A DNA stretch of 64,000 nucleotides from Sphingopyxis sp. GW247-27LB (GTDB lineage: Bacteria > Pseudomonadota > Alphaproteobacteria > Sphingomonadales > Sphingomonadaceae): positions 310,338 to 374,337 of the forward strand of contig NZ_NIWD01000013.1 in assembly GCF_002277025.1 (NCBI RefSeq), in the 5' to 3' direction. Each line of letters begins with the position of its first letter. Within the stretch, counting starts at the first letter, position 1. Of the stretch, positions 53,885 to 62,483 are shown piece by piece. The notes beneath the pieces are model-generated. The model had not been told where the DNA came from. It saw only the letters and a program-made list of their open reading frames with translations, and did no database searches. The translations under genes and the position numbers were made by a program.

Positions 53885-55681
53885 TTAATCTCTGGCTTTC
53901 TTTGCCTGCCGCAGCGCTTCCTTGGCGGCCATATAGCGATCATATCGCGGCTGAAGGTCGCGTTCGATCTGCGAAACGGTGATGATGCGCGCCGTCTGAT
54001 CGGTAAAGGGCGCCGGCGGATTTGCGCTGTCGACAAGCTGGATGCGGGCCTGCGATTCGAAGCCCGACGAATAGGTCGAGCTGCCTCCCCATCCGGTGGT
54101 CGTCGTCTGCCGCGCAAAGGTCCGGTTGCTGAGGATCACGAAGCCATCCTTGCCCTCCTCGCGAGCGAGTTGAGCGGCGGCCAGCAACGCCATCTCCTCC
54201 ATCATCGCCCTGCTGCCCACGAGCGTCTCGTACCGCACGGTTCGGATGCTGCCATCGCCTTCCTTGGCTTGCGACCAGCCCGATCCATCGCTGAACAGCC
54301 ATTTGCTGGCGGCGGAGGCGAACTTGGGAATATCGTCCAGCGCCTCGGCCTTGGGCAGCAGCATGCCGAGATCGCCCGCCTCCAGCGTCATGATGTTTCC
54401 CACCACCTCCCTGGTGATCAGATCGGCGGTCGCCGTGGCTTCGGCCTGTTCGGGACCGCGAATCTGCCGCAGCATTTCGACCAGCGCGGGCAGCATTCCC
54501 GGCGACGATAACGGCGTCACCCGTTCGGCCAATTGTTTCGGGGTCAACCCGGCCACCTCGCGGCGAAGCCCGATGATCGTATCGAAGCCGGTCGCGATGG
54601 TGAGCATGCCCTTGCTCGACTCGACCCGAGCCAGATACTCCTTGACGCGGATATTGGAGATGCGGCGCTGCTGTTCGTTACGCGGATCCTCGCCGATATA
54701 GTCGGATACCAGCGTCCGGGTGTCCTTCGACAATTGGTCGGCGCGCGCCATGTCCCCCAGCGCCGCGGCCACATAGGCGCGCAGCCCCTGAAAGATCATC
54801 TCGCGTTCCACCTGTTGCACGGGATCGAGGCCGCCGATCATTTTCCAGCCGCCTCTCATCTTGGGCTCGGTCAGGCTGATTTGCTCGCCCACTGCGTCGG
54901 CTTCGGGCAACCGCCCGTCCAGCAGGTCGACGAGGAATATGATCCGCAGCGCATCGGGGTCGATCGCGATGCGCTCGGCGAGCCGCGCGCGCATCGCCGT
55001 TCGGTCGATCGCCGCGACCTCGATCAGGTCCGCCGAGGCCACCACGCTGGCCGCATAGGGGCGCGCCGCGCGAATCCGGCCGAGTATCTCCCGAGCCTCG
55101 TCCGCCCTGCCGAGGCGATTCATCGCATAGGCGCGCAGCATGTCGTTGCTGAGCCCGACCCCGAGGTCGAACAGGCTGTCGTGCGCCGCTTCGCCGATGG
55201 CGTCCGATTCATCGAGCGCCGCCATGGCGAGCCGGTCGCCGTCCAGCGACAACAGCGATACCGCGCGACCCTGCAGCAGCCGCGCGCGCATGTCCCAGCC
55301 TTCGCTCGCATCCGCCGCCATCGCCAGAACCCGGTCGCAAGCCTCGAGTTTCGGCGTCGCCATCCACACTCTGAGTTTTTCGCTGTTCAGGCATTGCTCG
55401 CGGTCCTGATTCCTTTTCCGGCGCAGGGCCTTGGCTTCCTTCTTGTCGAGAAGGATCGCGGGCGTCGCCGCCTGGGCCGGCGCTGCTCCCCAGCGCGCGA
55501 TTTGCTCCTCGAGCGACGTCTTGCCGGGCGCTGCGGTATCGATCGGGGGCGGGGGGATGTAGACCGGCGGAGGCGGGCTCACCACCCGGGGCGGATGCGG
55601 ATTCGTCGTTTGCGCGGCCGCATGAGCCGACCCCGCCAGCGCGGTGACGGCCAGAAGGCCCATCCCCCATTTCCCCCTCAT
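53885..55681 (-). CDS. exported protein with proline-rich N-terminus, unknown function
   Basis: 598 residues, not recognised as a named family. A signal peptide (about residues 1-22) is followed by a proline-rich stretch (PPRVVSPPPPVYIPPPPIDTAAPG), then a largely helical body with repeated alanine-rich helix pairs (for example WDMRARLLQGRAVSLLSLDGDRLAMAALDESDAIGEAAHDSLFDLG and AYAMNRLGRADEAREILGRIRAARPYAA) that look like degenerate tetratricopeptide units. The C-terminal half has no recognised domain. It is divergent from the Sel1-repeat gene, whose N-terminus has the same signal-plus-proline layout, so the two likely share a role in the envelope. Confidence 0.7.
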   Translation of the reverse strand: MRGKWGMGLLAVTALAGSAHAAAQTTNPHPPRVVSPPPPVYIPPPPIDTAAPGKTSLEEQIARWGAAPAQAATPAILLDKKEAKALRRKRNQDREQCLNSEKLRVWMATPKLEACDRVLAMAADASEGWDMRARLLQGRAVSLLSLDGDRLAMAALDESDAIGEAAHDSLFDLGVGLSNDMLRAYAMNRLGRADEAREILGRIRAARPYAASVVASADLIEVAAIDRTAMRARLAERIAIDPDALRIIFLVDLLDGRLPEADAVGEQISLTEPKMRGGWKMIGGLDPVQQVEREMIFQGLRAYVAAALGDMARADQLSKDTRTLVSDYIGEDPRNEQQRRISNIRVKEYLARVESSKGMLTIATGFDTIIGLRREVAGLTPKQLAERVTPLSSPGMLPALVEMLRQIRGPEQAEATATADLITREVVGNIMTLEAGDLGMLLPKAEALDDIPKFASAASKWLFSDGSGWSQAKEGDGSIRTVRYETLVGSRAMMEEMALLAAAQLAREEGKDGFVILSNRTFARQTTTTGWGGSSTYSSGFESQARIQLVDSANPPAPFTDQTARIITVSQIERDLQPRYDRYMAAKEALRQAKKARD

Positions 55682-55710
55682 GAACCGTTCCCTTTACAGT
55701 AGTGAAAAGA

Positions 55711-55749
55711 CCATTATTCAAAACTTCGATTGTTTTTCAACAATAATGG
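55711..55749. promoter_or_regulatory. AT-rich divergent promoter with 8-base dyad
   Basis: Perfect arms CCATTATT (55711-55718) and AATAATGG (55742-55749), 23 bases apart, in an unusually AT-rich 80-base spacer between the two divergent exported-protein genes. The symmetry and position suggest a shared operator; no regulator is identified. Confidence 0.45.
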
Positions 55750-55761
55750 GGGAGAAGTTCG

Positions 55762-56892
55762 GTGAGGTGGATGCTTGTCGTCGCGATCGCCCTGATGTTT
55801 TCTTCGGCCATGGCGCCGAGCAGGGCGGCAGCGCAGGATGTCCCGGCAAAGCCGAAGATAGTGGCGCCGCCCCCCGTCTTCATTCCGCCCGCCCCGCCGG
55901 CTCCCCCCGCCGCTCCGAAAACCGGCGTCGAGGCGGCCGAACGCAAGCTCTATGTCATCGCCGCACGCTTGTTGCCCGGCGAGTGCGATAGCGGCAACGG
56001 GCGCGCCTGTTCCTATCTTGCCGAATTGTACCAGAAAGGGGTCGCGGTCGCGCAGGATCGCGCCCGGGCCGAGCAACTCTTCGCCCAAGCCTGCGACCGG
56101 GCCTATCTGGCCGGGTGCAACAGCCTCGCGATCCTGACGCTGGAAAATGCCAGGACGGATGAGGAAAAGGCGGCGAGCACGGCGATACTGGCCAAGGCAT
56201 GCGAGGGCGGCGAGCCTTTCGCCTGCTCCAATCTCGGCCATCGTTACGAAACGGGGAAGGGCGTGGCCGCGAATCCGGACCAGGCGCGCGCGCTCTATGT
56301 AAAGGCTTGCGCGCTCGACAACCCGTTGGGATGTCAGAACGCGGCGATTGCCTTCGATCGACCGATCGGCGGCGCGCGGGATTATGCGGAATCGCTGCGC
56401 AACTATCGCCGCGCCTGCGAACTCGGCCAGCTCGACAGCTGCTTCTGGGCCGCGGTCAAGGAGGAAAAGGGCGAGGGGACGGCGGCCGATTTCCCGCGCG
56501 CGGTGAAAGCCTATTCGGATCTCTGCGATCGCGGTCATGGTCGTTCGTGCGCCGCCTACGGCTGGGCGCTCGACCAGGATATGGGCGGCAAGGAAAATCG
56601 GGCCAAGGCCCGCCTCGCCTATGCGAAATCCTGCGGTCTCGACTATGGCGGGGGTTGCAACTCGCTGGCTATCCTGTTCGAGAATGGCAAGGGCGGGCCG
56701 CAGGACCTGTCGCTGGCCGTCGCGGGCTACGACCGCGGATGCGAATTGAAGGACGGCAACGCCTGCTACAATCTGTCGCGTCTCTATCGCACCGGCCAGG
56801 GCGTGCCCGTCAATCGCGGGACGAGCACGACCTATCTCGGCCGCGCGTGCGAACTGGGTCTGGAGCGGGCCTGCCGCGACCTTCGCCGATGA
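55762..56892 (+). CDS. exported Sel1-like repeat protein
   Basis: 376 residues. Signal peptide (residues 1 to about 24, ending RAAAQ), then a proline-rich linker (PPPVFIPPAPPAPPAAPK), then six or more Sel1-like repeats of about 35 residues, each with the ACxxG / A-x-L-Y pattern (examples: GRACSYLAELYQKGVAVAQDRARAEQLFAQAC, LAGCNSLAILTLENARTDEE, GGCNSLAILFENGKGGPQDLSLAVAGYDRGC). Paired cysteines in consecutive repeats may form disulfides in the periplasm. Such proteins usually scaffold protein complexes or bind peptidoglycan factors. The start is GTG at 55762; ATG at 55771 is an alternative. Confidence 0.85.
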   Translation: MRWMLVVAIALMFSSAMAPSRAAAQDVPAKPKIVAPPPVFIPPAPPAPPAAPKTGVEAAERKLYVIAARLLPGECDSGNGRACSYLAELYQKGVAVAQDRARAEQLFAQACDRAYLAGCNSLAILTLENARTDEEKAASTAILAKACEGGEPFACSNLGHRYETGKGVAANPDQARALYVKACALDNPLGCQNAAIAFDRPIGGARDYAESLRNYRRACELGQLDSCFWAAVKEEKGEGTAADFPRAVKAYSDLCDRGHGRSCAAYGWALDQDMGGKENRAKARLAYAKSCGLDYGGGCNSLAILFENGKGGPQDLSLAVAGYDRGCELKDGNACYNLSRLYRTGQGVPVNRGTSTTYLGRACELGLERACRDLRR

Positions 56893-56916
56893 CCGTCGGC
56901 GGTTTCGCCGGGTTCC

Positions 56917-57600
56917 TCACGCGAAAAGCGACCGATCGAGGCATTCGGCCATCCGCGCCGCCGCGGCGTCATAGACGCGCGCCTTCAGCCCTTCCGTCAC
57001 CGCCGCCGGAGCGCGGCCGGGGTGGCCGCCGACGAAGGGCGGGGCGGGGTCATATTCGATCGCAAGCTGAATCGCCTGCGCGACCGCGTCGCCCCGGAGC
57101 CGCGCGATCAGGGTGAGCGCGAAGTCGAGCCCCGAGGTCACGCCGCCGGCGGTCACCAGATTGCCGTCCTCGACCACCCGGCCGGGCGCGGGTTCGGCAC
57201 CGACCCGCGGCAGCAAATGGGTATAGGCCCAGTGCGTCGTCGCGCGCTTGCCCTGAAGCAACCCGGCGCGGCCGAGCAGAAAGGCGCCCGTGCACACGCT
57301 CGTCACCCAGCGCGCACTCGCGGCCTGGCGGGCGATGAACGCGATCGTCGCGGCGTCGCCGAGCGCGTCGGCGACGCCGTGCCCGCCGGGGACGCACAGG
57401 ATATCGGCTTGGGGACAGGCGGCGAAATCATGCGTCGGCACGATCGCGAAGCCGCTGTCGGTCGCGATCGGGTCGGGGCTCGCCGCCGCGCCCGCCAGCC
57501 GCGCGCCCGGCATGCGGCTGAGCGCCTGCGCCGGGGCGGTGAAGTCGAGCTGGGTGATGCCCGGGAACAGCAGGAAGACGATGGCGACGGGATCGGTCAT
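56917..57600 (-). CDS. DJ-1/PfpI family (glutamine amidotransferase-like) protein
   Basis: 227-residue protein of the DJ-1/PfpI superfamily. The nucleophile is Cys103 in WVTSVCTGAFLLGRAGLL, the elbow of the family, with the preceding DILCVPGGHGV glycine turn. It resembles the cyclohexyl-isocyanide-hydratase/AraC-associated branch but has no helix-turn-helix. Enzymatic class is uncertain. The ATG overlaps the stop of the upstream small lipoprotein gene by 4 bases, so the two are co-translated. Confidence 0.85.
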   Translation of the reverse strand: MTDPVAIVFLLFPGITQLDFTAPAQALSRMPGARLAGAAASPDPIATDSGFAIVPTHDFAACPQADILCVPGGHGVADALGDAATIAFIARQAASARWVTSVCTGAFLLGRAGLLQGKRATTHWAYTHLLPRVGAEPAPGRVVEDGNLVTAGGVTSGLDFALTLIARLRGDAVAQAIQLAIEYDPAPPFVGGHPGRAPAAVTEGLKARVYDAAAARMAECLDRSLFA

Positions 57601-57803
57601 CGCGGCGGCTCTCCGGCGGGCTTGTCCGCGTCGGACGGCGGCGGCGCGTCGCGGCTTTCGAGCATCTCCGCCGCCTGGTCGAGCGCCTTCGCCTCGCTGA
57701 CCGTCACCCCGCCCGGGCCGGGCTCGTTATCGGTGCGGCTACACCCGGCCGCCGCCATGAACGCGGCCGTCAGCAGGGCGGTATGCCATATCCGTGTCGC
57801 CAT
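57597..57803 (-). CDS. small lipoprotein of unknown function
   Basis: 68 residues. A lipoprotein signal (MAAAGC, Cys21) is followed by a short hydrophilic tail (VTVSEAKALDQAAEMLESRDAPPPSDADKPAGEPPR) rich in acidic and proline residues. No family recognised. It overlaps the DJ-1/PfpI gene by 4 bases on the same strand, which supports it being real despite its size. Confidence 0.72.
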   Translation of the reverse strand: MATRIWHTALLTAAFMAAAGCSRTDNEPGPGGVTVSEAKALDQAAEMLESRDAPPPSDADKPAGEPPR

Positions 57804-57818
57804 CGCTCGCCTCTCACG

Positions 57819-57850
57819 AAAAAGGGCTCCATTCGCGCGGAATGGAGCCC
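57819..57850 (-). terminator. terminator after the first alanine-rich lipoprotein gene
   Basis: Perfect 10-base stem GGGCTCCATT/AATGGAGCCC (57824-57833 and 57841-57850) followed on the reverse strand by five T residues, 37 bases after the stop of the 57888-58184 gene. Confidence 0.82.
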
Positions 57851-57887
57851 CGTTCTCGGATCGCGCGCCGCGGCGCGCAAGCCCCGA

Positions 57888-58184
57888 TTACTGCTTGTCG
57901 TTGGCTTCCGCCTTCGCGGTCTCTTCCTTGACCTTGTCGCCGGCGGTCGCGGCGGCGTCGCCAGCAGCGTTCACCGCGCCCTCGACGGCGTTGCCCGCGT
58001 CCTTCGCAGCGTCGGCGGTCGCGTCGGCGGCATCGGCAGCGCCTTCGGCGACTGCATCGCCCGCAGCAGCGGCATCGTCAGCGACGGCAGCGCCGGCTTC
58101 CGAGGTTTCCTGCTGCGCCTTCTCCGAGCAAGCGGCGAGGCTGAAGGCCGCGGCGGCCATCGACACGATGATGAACTTGCGCAT
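57888..58184 (-). CDS. alanine-rich small lipoprotein
   Basis: 98 residues. Lipoprotein signal (AAAAFSLAAC, Cys19) followed by a low-complexity helix built of alanine with regularly spaced acidic and lysine residues (DAADATADAAKDAGNAVEGAVNAAGDAAATAGDKVKEE). The pattern resembles LEA or apolipoprotein-like amphipathic helices. No function known. The start at 58184 gives the signal; a longer frame reaches into the neighbouring gene region. Its own terminator follows. A close paralogue lies 190 bases upstream on the same strand. Confidence 0.82.
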   Translation of the reverse strand: MRKFIIVSMAAAAFSLAACSEKAQQETSEAGAAVADDAAAAGDAVAEGAADAADATADAAKDAGNAVEGAVNAAGDAAATAGDKVKEETAKAEANDKQ

Positions 58185-58313
58185 GGTAATTCCTTTCGAA
58201 TGGCTTGGCGATCCGGTCCCGTCCGCCAAGCGCGCAGAGTTAACCCCAGATGAAGCCCTTGGCAACCACATCGGGCGGAGCCTGCGCCTTGTTCCTTGTT
58301 CCAGAAAGAAAAA

Positions 58314-58342
58314 GGGGCCGCCGGACCCTGCCGGCGACCCCC
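58314..58342 (-). terminator. terminator after the second alanine-rich lipoprotein gene
   Basis: GC-rich hairpin (GGGGCCGCCGG at 58314-58324 paired with CCGGCGACCCC from 58331, one mismatch) flanked by A residues on the left (T-tract on the reverse strand) and by TTTT on the right, so it could work in both directions. It lies 32 bases after the stop of the 58375-58704 gene. Confidence 0.7.
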
Positions 58343-58374
58343 TTTTCTGTTCGGCTTGAACGCCGGAAAGAAGC

Positions 58375-58704
58375 TTACTTCTTGGCTTCTTCCATCGCGC
58401 CCTTGGCGGCGTCGGTCGCTTCCTTGGCGGCGTCGGCGGCTTCGGTGGCCTTGTCGGTCGCGGCGGCGGCGTCGCCGGTCGCGGCGGCGTTGGCGGCATC
58501 GCCAGCGGCATCGGCGGCGGTGCCCGCAGCGGCGGCGGCGTCGGTCGCGCCTTCGGCGGCGTTCATCGCGCTGTCAGCGGCGCCGTCCATGGTCGCCGTG
58601 GTGTCGTCGGCGGTCGCCGCCGCATCGTCGGCAGCCTTTTCACCGCAAGCGGCGAGGCCGAGCGACGCAGCCAGGACGAGCGACAGAGTGATCGATTTCT
58701 TCAT
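58375..58704 (-). CDS. alanine-rich small lipoprotein (paralogue)
   Basis: 109 residues with a lipoprotein signal (LAASLGLAAC, Cys20) and an alanine-rich body (DDAAATADDTTATMDGAADSAMNAAEGATDAAAAAG..., ending DAAKEATDAAKGAMEEAKK). It is the same type as the downstream neighbour at 57888-58184: same signal layout, same AADAA-type repeats, and each has its own terminator. The start at 58704 removes an upstream stretch that has no signal. Together they look like a tandem duplication. Confidence 0.8.
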   Translation of the reverse strand: MKKSITLSLVLAASLGLAACGEKAADDAAATADDTTATMDGAADSAMNAAEGATDAAAAAGTAADAAGDAANAAATGDAAAATDKATEAADAAKEATDAAKGAMEEAKK

Positions 58705-58942
58705 TTGGGCATATCCCTCTCGATTGAACTGATCGACCGGCATACGGATGCGAACCCTTTCGCCCCGGCACATTGCCAATCGCGCTTAGAGCTACAATCT
58801 CGCCAAATCGCGTGCAACGACCTTTTTGGAGACGGCGCCCGCTATTCGCCGCATTGCGCGTCGCGTCGTCCACGCAAGCGGCAGGAAAAGGCGGGCCGTT
58901 GTCCGGTTGACCGGATATAAAGAAACCTTTATATGTAGATTC
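58705..58942. other. intergenic region before the methionine operon
   Basis: 238 bases between divergent genes. Apart from the palindrome at 58915-58934 it shows no coding potential or other recognised signal. Confidence 0.5.
58915..58934. promoter_or_regulatory. perfect palindromic operator before the ArsR-methyltransferase gene
   Basis: ATATAAAG-AAAC-CTTTATAT, two perfect 8-base arms around a 4-base centre, ending 8 bases before the ATG. It is markedly AT-rich in a GC-rich genome. Its form and position fit an ArsR-family operator giving autoregulation of the methionine operon. Confidence 0.75.
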
Positions 58943-59935
58943 ATGACCGAGCTGCTCGACATTTTTCGCGCTCTGGCCGATCCGACGCGCCTGCGGATCG
59001 TCGCTCTGCTGCGCGAGATGGAGCTGGCGATCGGCGAACTGGCGGTCGTGCTCGAACAGAGCCAGCCCCGCGTCTCGCGCCACGTCCGCATCCTCGCCGA
59101 CGCCGGAATCGTCGAGCGCCGGCGCGAGGGAAGCTGGGTTTTCCTGCGCATTGTCGAGGAGGGGCCGGTGAGCGATATCATCGCGCGCGCCGACGAATGG
59201 CCCTTTTCGGCGCGCGAGGCGCTCGTCGTCGCGCACGACGCGCGCCGGCTGGCGGCGGTGCGGATCGATCGCGTCGCCGCGGCCGAGCGCTATTTCGCCG
59301 AACATGCCGCCGAATGGGACGCGATCCGGTCGCGCCACGTCGCCGAGAGCGAGGTCGAGGCGGCAATGCTGGCGATGGTCGCGGGGCGCCGGCTCGGGCA
59401 CCTGCTCGACATCGGAACGGGCACCGGGCGCATGGCCGAAATCTTCGCGCCGACGGTGCGCCGCATCACCGCGCTCGACCGCAGTCCCGACATGCTGCGC
59501 ATCGCGCGGGCGAAGCTCGCCGGCCAGCCGGTGCCGATCGACCTCGTCCAGGGCGACTTCCTGAACCTGCCGGTGGCCGATGCCAGCATCGACAGCATCG
59601 TCATCCATCAGGCGCTGCACTTCGCGCACGAGCCCGACCGCGTCATCGCCGAGGCGAGCCGGGTGCTGCGCGGCGGCGGACACCTGCTCGTCGTCGATTT
59701 CGCGCCGCACGAGGACGAGGAATTGCGCACGCTCGCGGCGCATGCGCGCCTCGGCTTCTCGGACGCGCAGATCCGCGGCTGGTTCGCCTCGTCGGGCCTG
59801 CTGCTCGAAACCACCCAGACGCTCGAAGGCGGGGAGCTGGCCGTGAAGCTCTGGCTCGGCCGCCGCCGCAGCGACGAAGATCAACCGCCGGTCGCCCGCG
59901 AAGGCGACGGCCCGCGCAAAAGGCTTGCGGCATGA
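58943..59935 (+). CDS. ArsR-family regulator fused to a SAM-dependent methyltransferase domain
   Basis: 330 residues. Residues 1 to about 75 form an ArsR winged helix (FRALADPTRLRIVALLREMELAIGELAVVLEQSQPRVSRHVRILADAGIVERRREGSWVFLRI). A class I methyltransferase domain follows, with SAM motif LLDIGTGTGRM (about 154-163) and LVQGDFLNLPVADASIDSIVIHQALHF. ArsR regulators of S-adenosyl-methionine/homocysteine recycling (SahR type) are known upstream of met genes in proteobacteria; whether the methyltransferase domain is catalytic or senses SAH is not shown. The ATG at 58943 is used. The stop overlaps metF by 4 bases. Confidence 0.85.
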   Translation: MTELLDIFRALADPTRLRIVALLREMELAIGELAVVLEQSQPRVSRHVRILADAGIVERRREGSWVFLRIVEEGPVSDIIARADEWPFSAREALVVAHDARRLAAVRIDRVAAAERYFAEHAAEWDAIRSRHVAESEVEAAMLAMVAGRRLGHLLDIGTGTGRMAEIFAPTVRRITALDRSPDMLRIARAKLAGQPVPIDLVQGDFLNLPVADASIDSIVIHQALHFAHEPDRVIAEASRVLRGGGHLLVVDFAPHEDEELRTLAAHARLGFSDAQIRGWFASSGLLLETTQTLEGGELAVKLWLGRRRSDEDQPPVAREGDGPRKRLAA

Positions 59936-60873
59936 CCTCGACCCTCAACTCCATTGCCGAGGCGCGCCGCGCCGCTGCGACTCCGCTGTTCGCCGACCTG
60001 GCGGGCGACATCGGCGTCAGCTTCGAATTCTTCCCGCCCAAGACCGAGAAGATGGAGGCGCAGCTGTGGGACACGTTCCGCACCCTGGAACCGCTGGGTC
60101 CGAGCTTCGTGTCGGTCACCTATGGCGCGGGTGGGTCGACGCGCGAGCGCACCCACGCGACCGTCGCGCGGATCGCGGCGGAAAGCGCGGTGCCGCCCGC
60201 CGCGCACCTGACCTGCGTCGAGGCCTCGAAGGATGAAATCGACGCGGTCGCGCGCGCCTATTGGGATGCCGGGGTGCGCCATATCGTCGCGCTGCGCGGC
60301 GACGTGCCGGGCGGCGCGCCCTATCGAGCGCATCCCCACGGCTATGCCAACGCCGCCGAACTGGTCGCGGGGCTCAAGGCTATCGCGCCGTTCGACATTT
60401 CGGTCGCGGCCTACCCCGAGGTCCATCCCGATTCGGATTGCCCGCAGGCCGACCTCGACAATCTGAAGCGCAAGCTCGATGCGGGCGCGACGCGCGCGAT
60501 CACGCAGTTCTTCTTCTCGCCCGACGCCTTCCTGCGTTTTCGCGACGCGGCGGCGGCGGCGGGTATCGATACGCCGATCATTCCCGGCATCCTGCCGGTG
60601 TCGAACGTGTCGCAGACGCGGCGCATGGCCGATATGTGCGGCGCGGCGATCCCGTCGTGGATGGTGTCGCTGTTCGAGGGGCTCGACGATCTGCCCGCGG
60701 CGCGCCAGCTCGTCGCCGCGACGATCGCCGCCGAGATGTGCCGCCGCCTCTATGCGGGCGGCGTGCGCGATTTCCACTTCTACACGCTCAACCGGGCGGA
60801 GCTGAGCTACGCCATCTGCCACCTGCTCGGCCTGCGCCCCGCCGTGGCGCCCATCAAGGAGCAAGCCGCATGA
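59932..60873 (+). CDS. metF: methylenetetrahydrofolate reductase
   Basis: Reduces 5,10-methylene- to 5-methyltetrahydrofolate, supplying the methyl group for methionine synthase. 313 residues, normal for bacterial MetF. Signatures: VSFEFFPPKTEKMEAQLWDT, VTYGAGGSTRERTH, HLTCVEASKDEI, HIVALRGDVPGG, YPEVHPDSDCPQADLDNLKRKLDAGATRAITQFFF and the final DFHFYTLNR. The ATG at 59932 overlaps the regulator stop (ATGA); the long upstream frame is antisense-like noise through that gene. It leads directly into metH halves. Confidence 0.96.
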   Translation: MTSTLNSIAEARRAAATPLFADLAGDIGVSFEFFPPKTEKMEAQLWDTFRTLEPLGPSFVSVTYGAGGSTRERTHATVARIAAESAVPPAAHLTCVEASKDEIDAVARAYWDAGVRHIVALRGDVPGGAPYRAHPHGYANAAELVAGLKAIAPFDISVAAYPEVHPDSDCPQADLDNLKRKLDAGATRAITQFFFSPDAFLRFRDAAAAAGIDTPIIPGILPVSNVSQTRRMADMCGAAIPSWMVSLFEGLDDLPAARQLVAATIAAEMCRRLYAGGVRDFHFYTLNRAELSYAICHLLGLRPAVAPIKEQAA

Positions 60874-61937
60874 CCGCAGCCACCACGAGCGCCCGTGAAG
60901 CCCTGCGGACGGCCGCGAAGGAGCGCATCCTCCTGACCGACGGCGGCTGGGGTACGCAGATCCAGCTGCGCAAGCTGGGCGAGGCCGATTATGCGGGAAG
61001 CCTCGGCCTTTCGCACGACCAGAAGGGCAATAACGACATCCTCGCGCTGACCCGCCCCGACGTGGTCGCGGCGATCGGCGAAGCTTATCTCGCCGCCGGA
61101 TCGGACATCGTGTCGACCAACACCTTCAGCGCCAACCGGATCAGCCAGGCCGACTATGGCGCCGAGGCGCTGGTCGCCGACATCAATCATGAAAGCGCGC
61201 GGCTCGGCCGCGAGGCGGCGGACAAGTTCGCCGCACAGGACGGCCGCCGCCGCTTCGTTGCGGGCGCGGTCGGGCCGACCAACAAGACGCTGTCGCTGTC
61301 GCCCGACGTCAACAACCCCGGCTTTCGCGAGATTGATTTCGACGAGCTGAAGCAGGTCTATCTGGACCAGGTGGTCGCGCTTGCCGAGGGCGGCGCCGAT
61401 TTCATTCTGATCGAGACGATCTTCGACACGTTGAACGCCAAGGCCGGCATCGCCGCGACGCTGGAGGCCGAGGCCAAGGTGGGGCGCGAACTGCCGCTGA
61501 TGATCTCGATGACGCTCACCGACCTGTCGGGCCGCAACCTGTCCGGCCATACGGTCGAGGCGTTCTGGTATGCGGTGCGGCACGCAAGGCCGCTGACCGT
61601 CGGGCTGAACTGCTCGTTCGGCGCGGCGCAGCTTCGCCCGCACGTCCGCGTCCTCTCCGACCTCGCCGACACGCTGGTGATGGTCTATCCGAACGCGGGG
61701 CTGCCCAACGAGCTCGGCGAATATGACGAGACGCCCGACACCACCGCCGGGCTCGTGCGCGAATGGGCCGAGCATGGCCAGGTCAACATCCTTGGCGGCT
61801 GCTGCGGTTCGACGCCGGCCCACATTGCCGCGATGGCCCGCGCCATCGAGGGTCTCGCCCCGCGCCATGTTCCCGACGTGCCGGTTCGCACGCGGCTCGC
61901 CGGGCTCGAACCCTTCACCATGGCGGCCGCATCCTGA
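60870..61937 (+). CDS. metH1: methionine synthase, homocysteine-binding half (split MetH)
   Basis: 355 residues, equal to the N-terminal homocysteine S-methyltransferase domain of cobalamin-dependent methionine synthase. The zinc cysteines are present: Cys248 (VGLNCSFGA) and Cys311/Cys312 (LGGCCGSTP). [23 protein letters not shown] and [19 protein letters not shown] are conserved. The rest of MetH is encoded separately at 62484 onward, with a GNAT gene in between. Such a split into two polypeptides is known in sphingomonads. The symbol metH1 is descriptive. The ATG overlaps the metF stop by 4 bases. Confidence 0.93.
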   Translation: MTAATTSAREALRTAAKERILLTDGGWGTQIQLRKLGEADYAGSLGLSHDQKGNNDILALTRPDVVAAIGEAYLAAGSDIVSTNTFSANRISQADYGAEALVADINHESARLGREAADKFAAQDGRRRFVAGAVGPTNKTLSLSPDVNNPGFREIDFDELKQVYLDQVVALAEGGADFILIETIFDTLNAKAGIAATLEAEAKVGRELPLMISMTLTDLSGRNLSGHTVEAFWYAVRHARPLTVGLNCSFGAAQLRPHVRVLSDLADTLVMVYPNAGLPNELGEYDETPDTTAGLVREWAEHGQVNILGGCCGSTPAHIAAMARAIEGLAPRHVPDVPVRTRLAGLEPFTMAAAS

Positions 61938-62461
61938 TGGACGAGGGACCGACATGGACGATCCGCGAAGCCGGAGAGGATGACGCCGCCGCGCTCGCGC
62001 TGATCGGCGCGGCGACCTTCCTCGAAACCTTCGCCGGCATTCTCGACGGCGCGGCGATCGTCGCCCATTGCGCCGCGCAGCATGAAGAATCCGCCTATCG
62101 CGCCTGGCTGGCGTCGGGTGCGCGAGCGTGGCTCGCCGAAGCGCAGCCGGGCGGCGCGCCGATCGGTTTCGCGCTCGTCGCCAGGCCCGATCTGGACGCG
62201 GCGGCGGAGGGCGATATCGAGCTCAAGCGCATCTATTCGCTGTCGCGCTTCCACGGCAGTGGCCTCGGCGCCGCGCTGATGCGGGAGGCCGTCGCGGCGG
62301 CCGAGGGCCATCGCCGCCTTCTCCTCGGCGTCTATGCCCGCAACGAACGCGCGCTCGCTTTCTATCGCAAGCAGGGTTTCGTCGACATCGGAACGCGCCG
62401 CTTCAACGTCGGGGGCAAGCTCTACGACGACCGCGTTCTCGCCCGCCCGCTCGCCGCTTGA
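61937..62461 (+). CDS. GNAT-family acetyltransferase
   Basis: 174-residue acetyltransferase of the GNAT superfamily. Motif A, which binds the pyrophosphate of acetyl-CoA, is seen as [51 protein letters not shown], with the G-x-G turn GSGLG. Substrate unknown. The ATG at 61937 shares one base with the metH1 stop, and the following metH2 start is 22 bases after its stop, so it is an integral part of the operon, inserted between the two halves of methionine synthase. It may be unrelated to methionine or may acetylate an operon-related amine or thiol; neither is shown. Confidence 0.88.
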   Translation: MDEGPTWTIREAGEDDAAALALIGAATFLETFAGILDGAAIVAHCAAQHEESAYRAWLASGARAWLAEAQPGGAPIGFALVARPDLDAAAEGDIELKRIYSLSRFHGSGLGAALMREAVAAAEGHRRLLLGVYARNERALAFYRKQGFVDIGTRRFNVGGKLYDDRVLARPLAA

Positions 62462-62483
62462 TGTTCACTCTCAGGATTACCCC

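Noticed and set aside
57888..58511. 207-codon reverse frame as the full length of the first alanine-rich lipoprotein
   Set aside because: The extra N-terminal part is a proline/arginine shadow of the neighbouring gene; the start at 58184 gives a proper lipoprotein signal.
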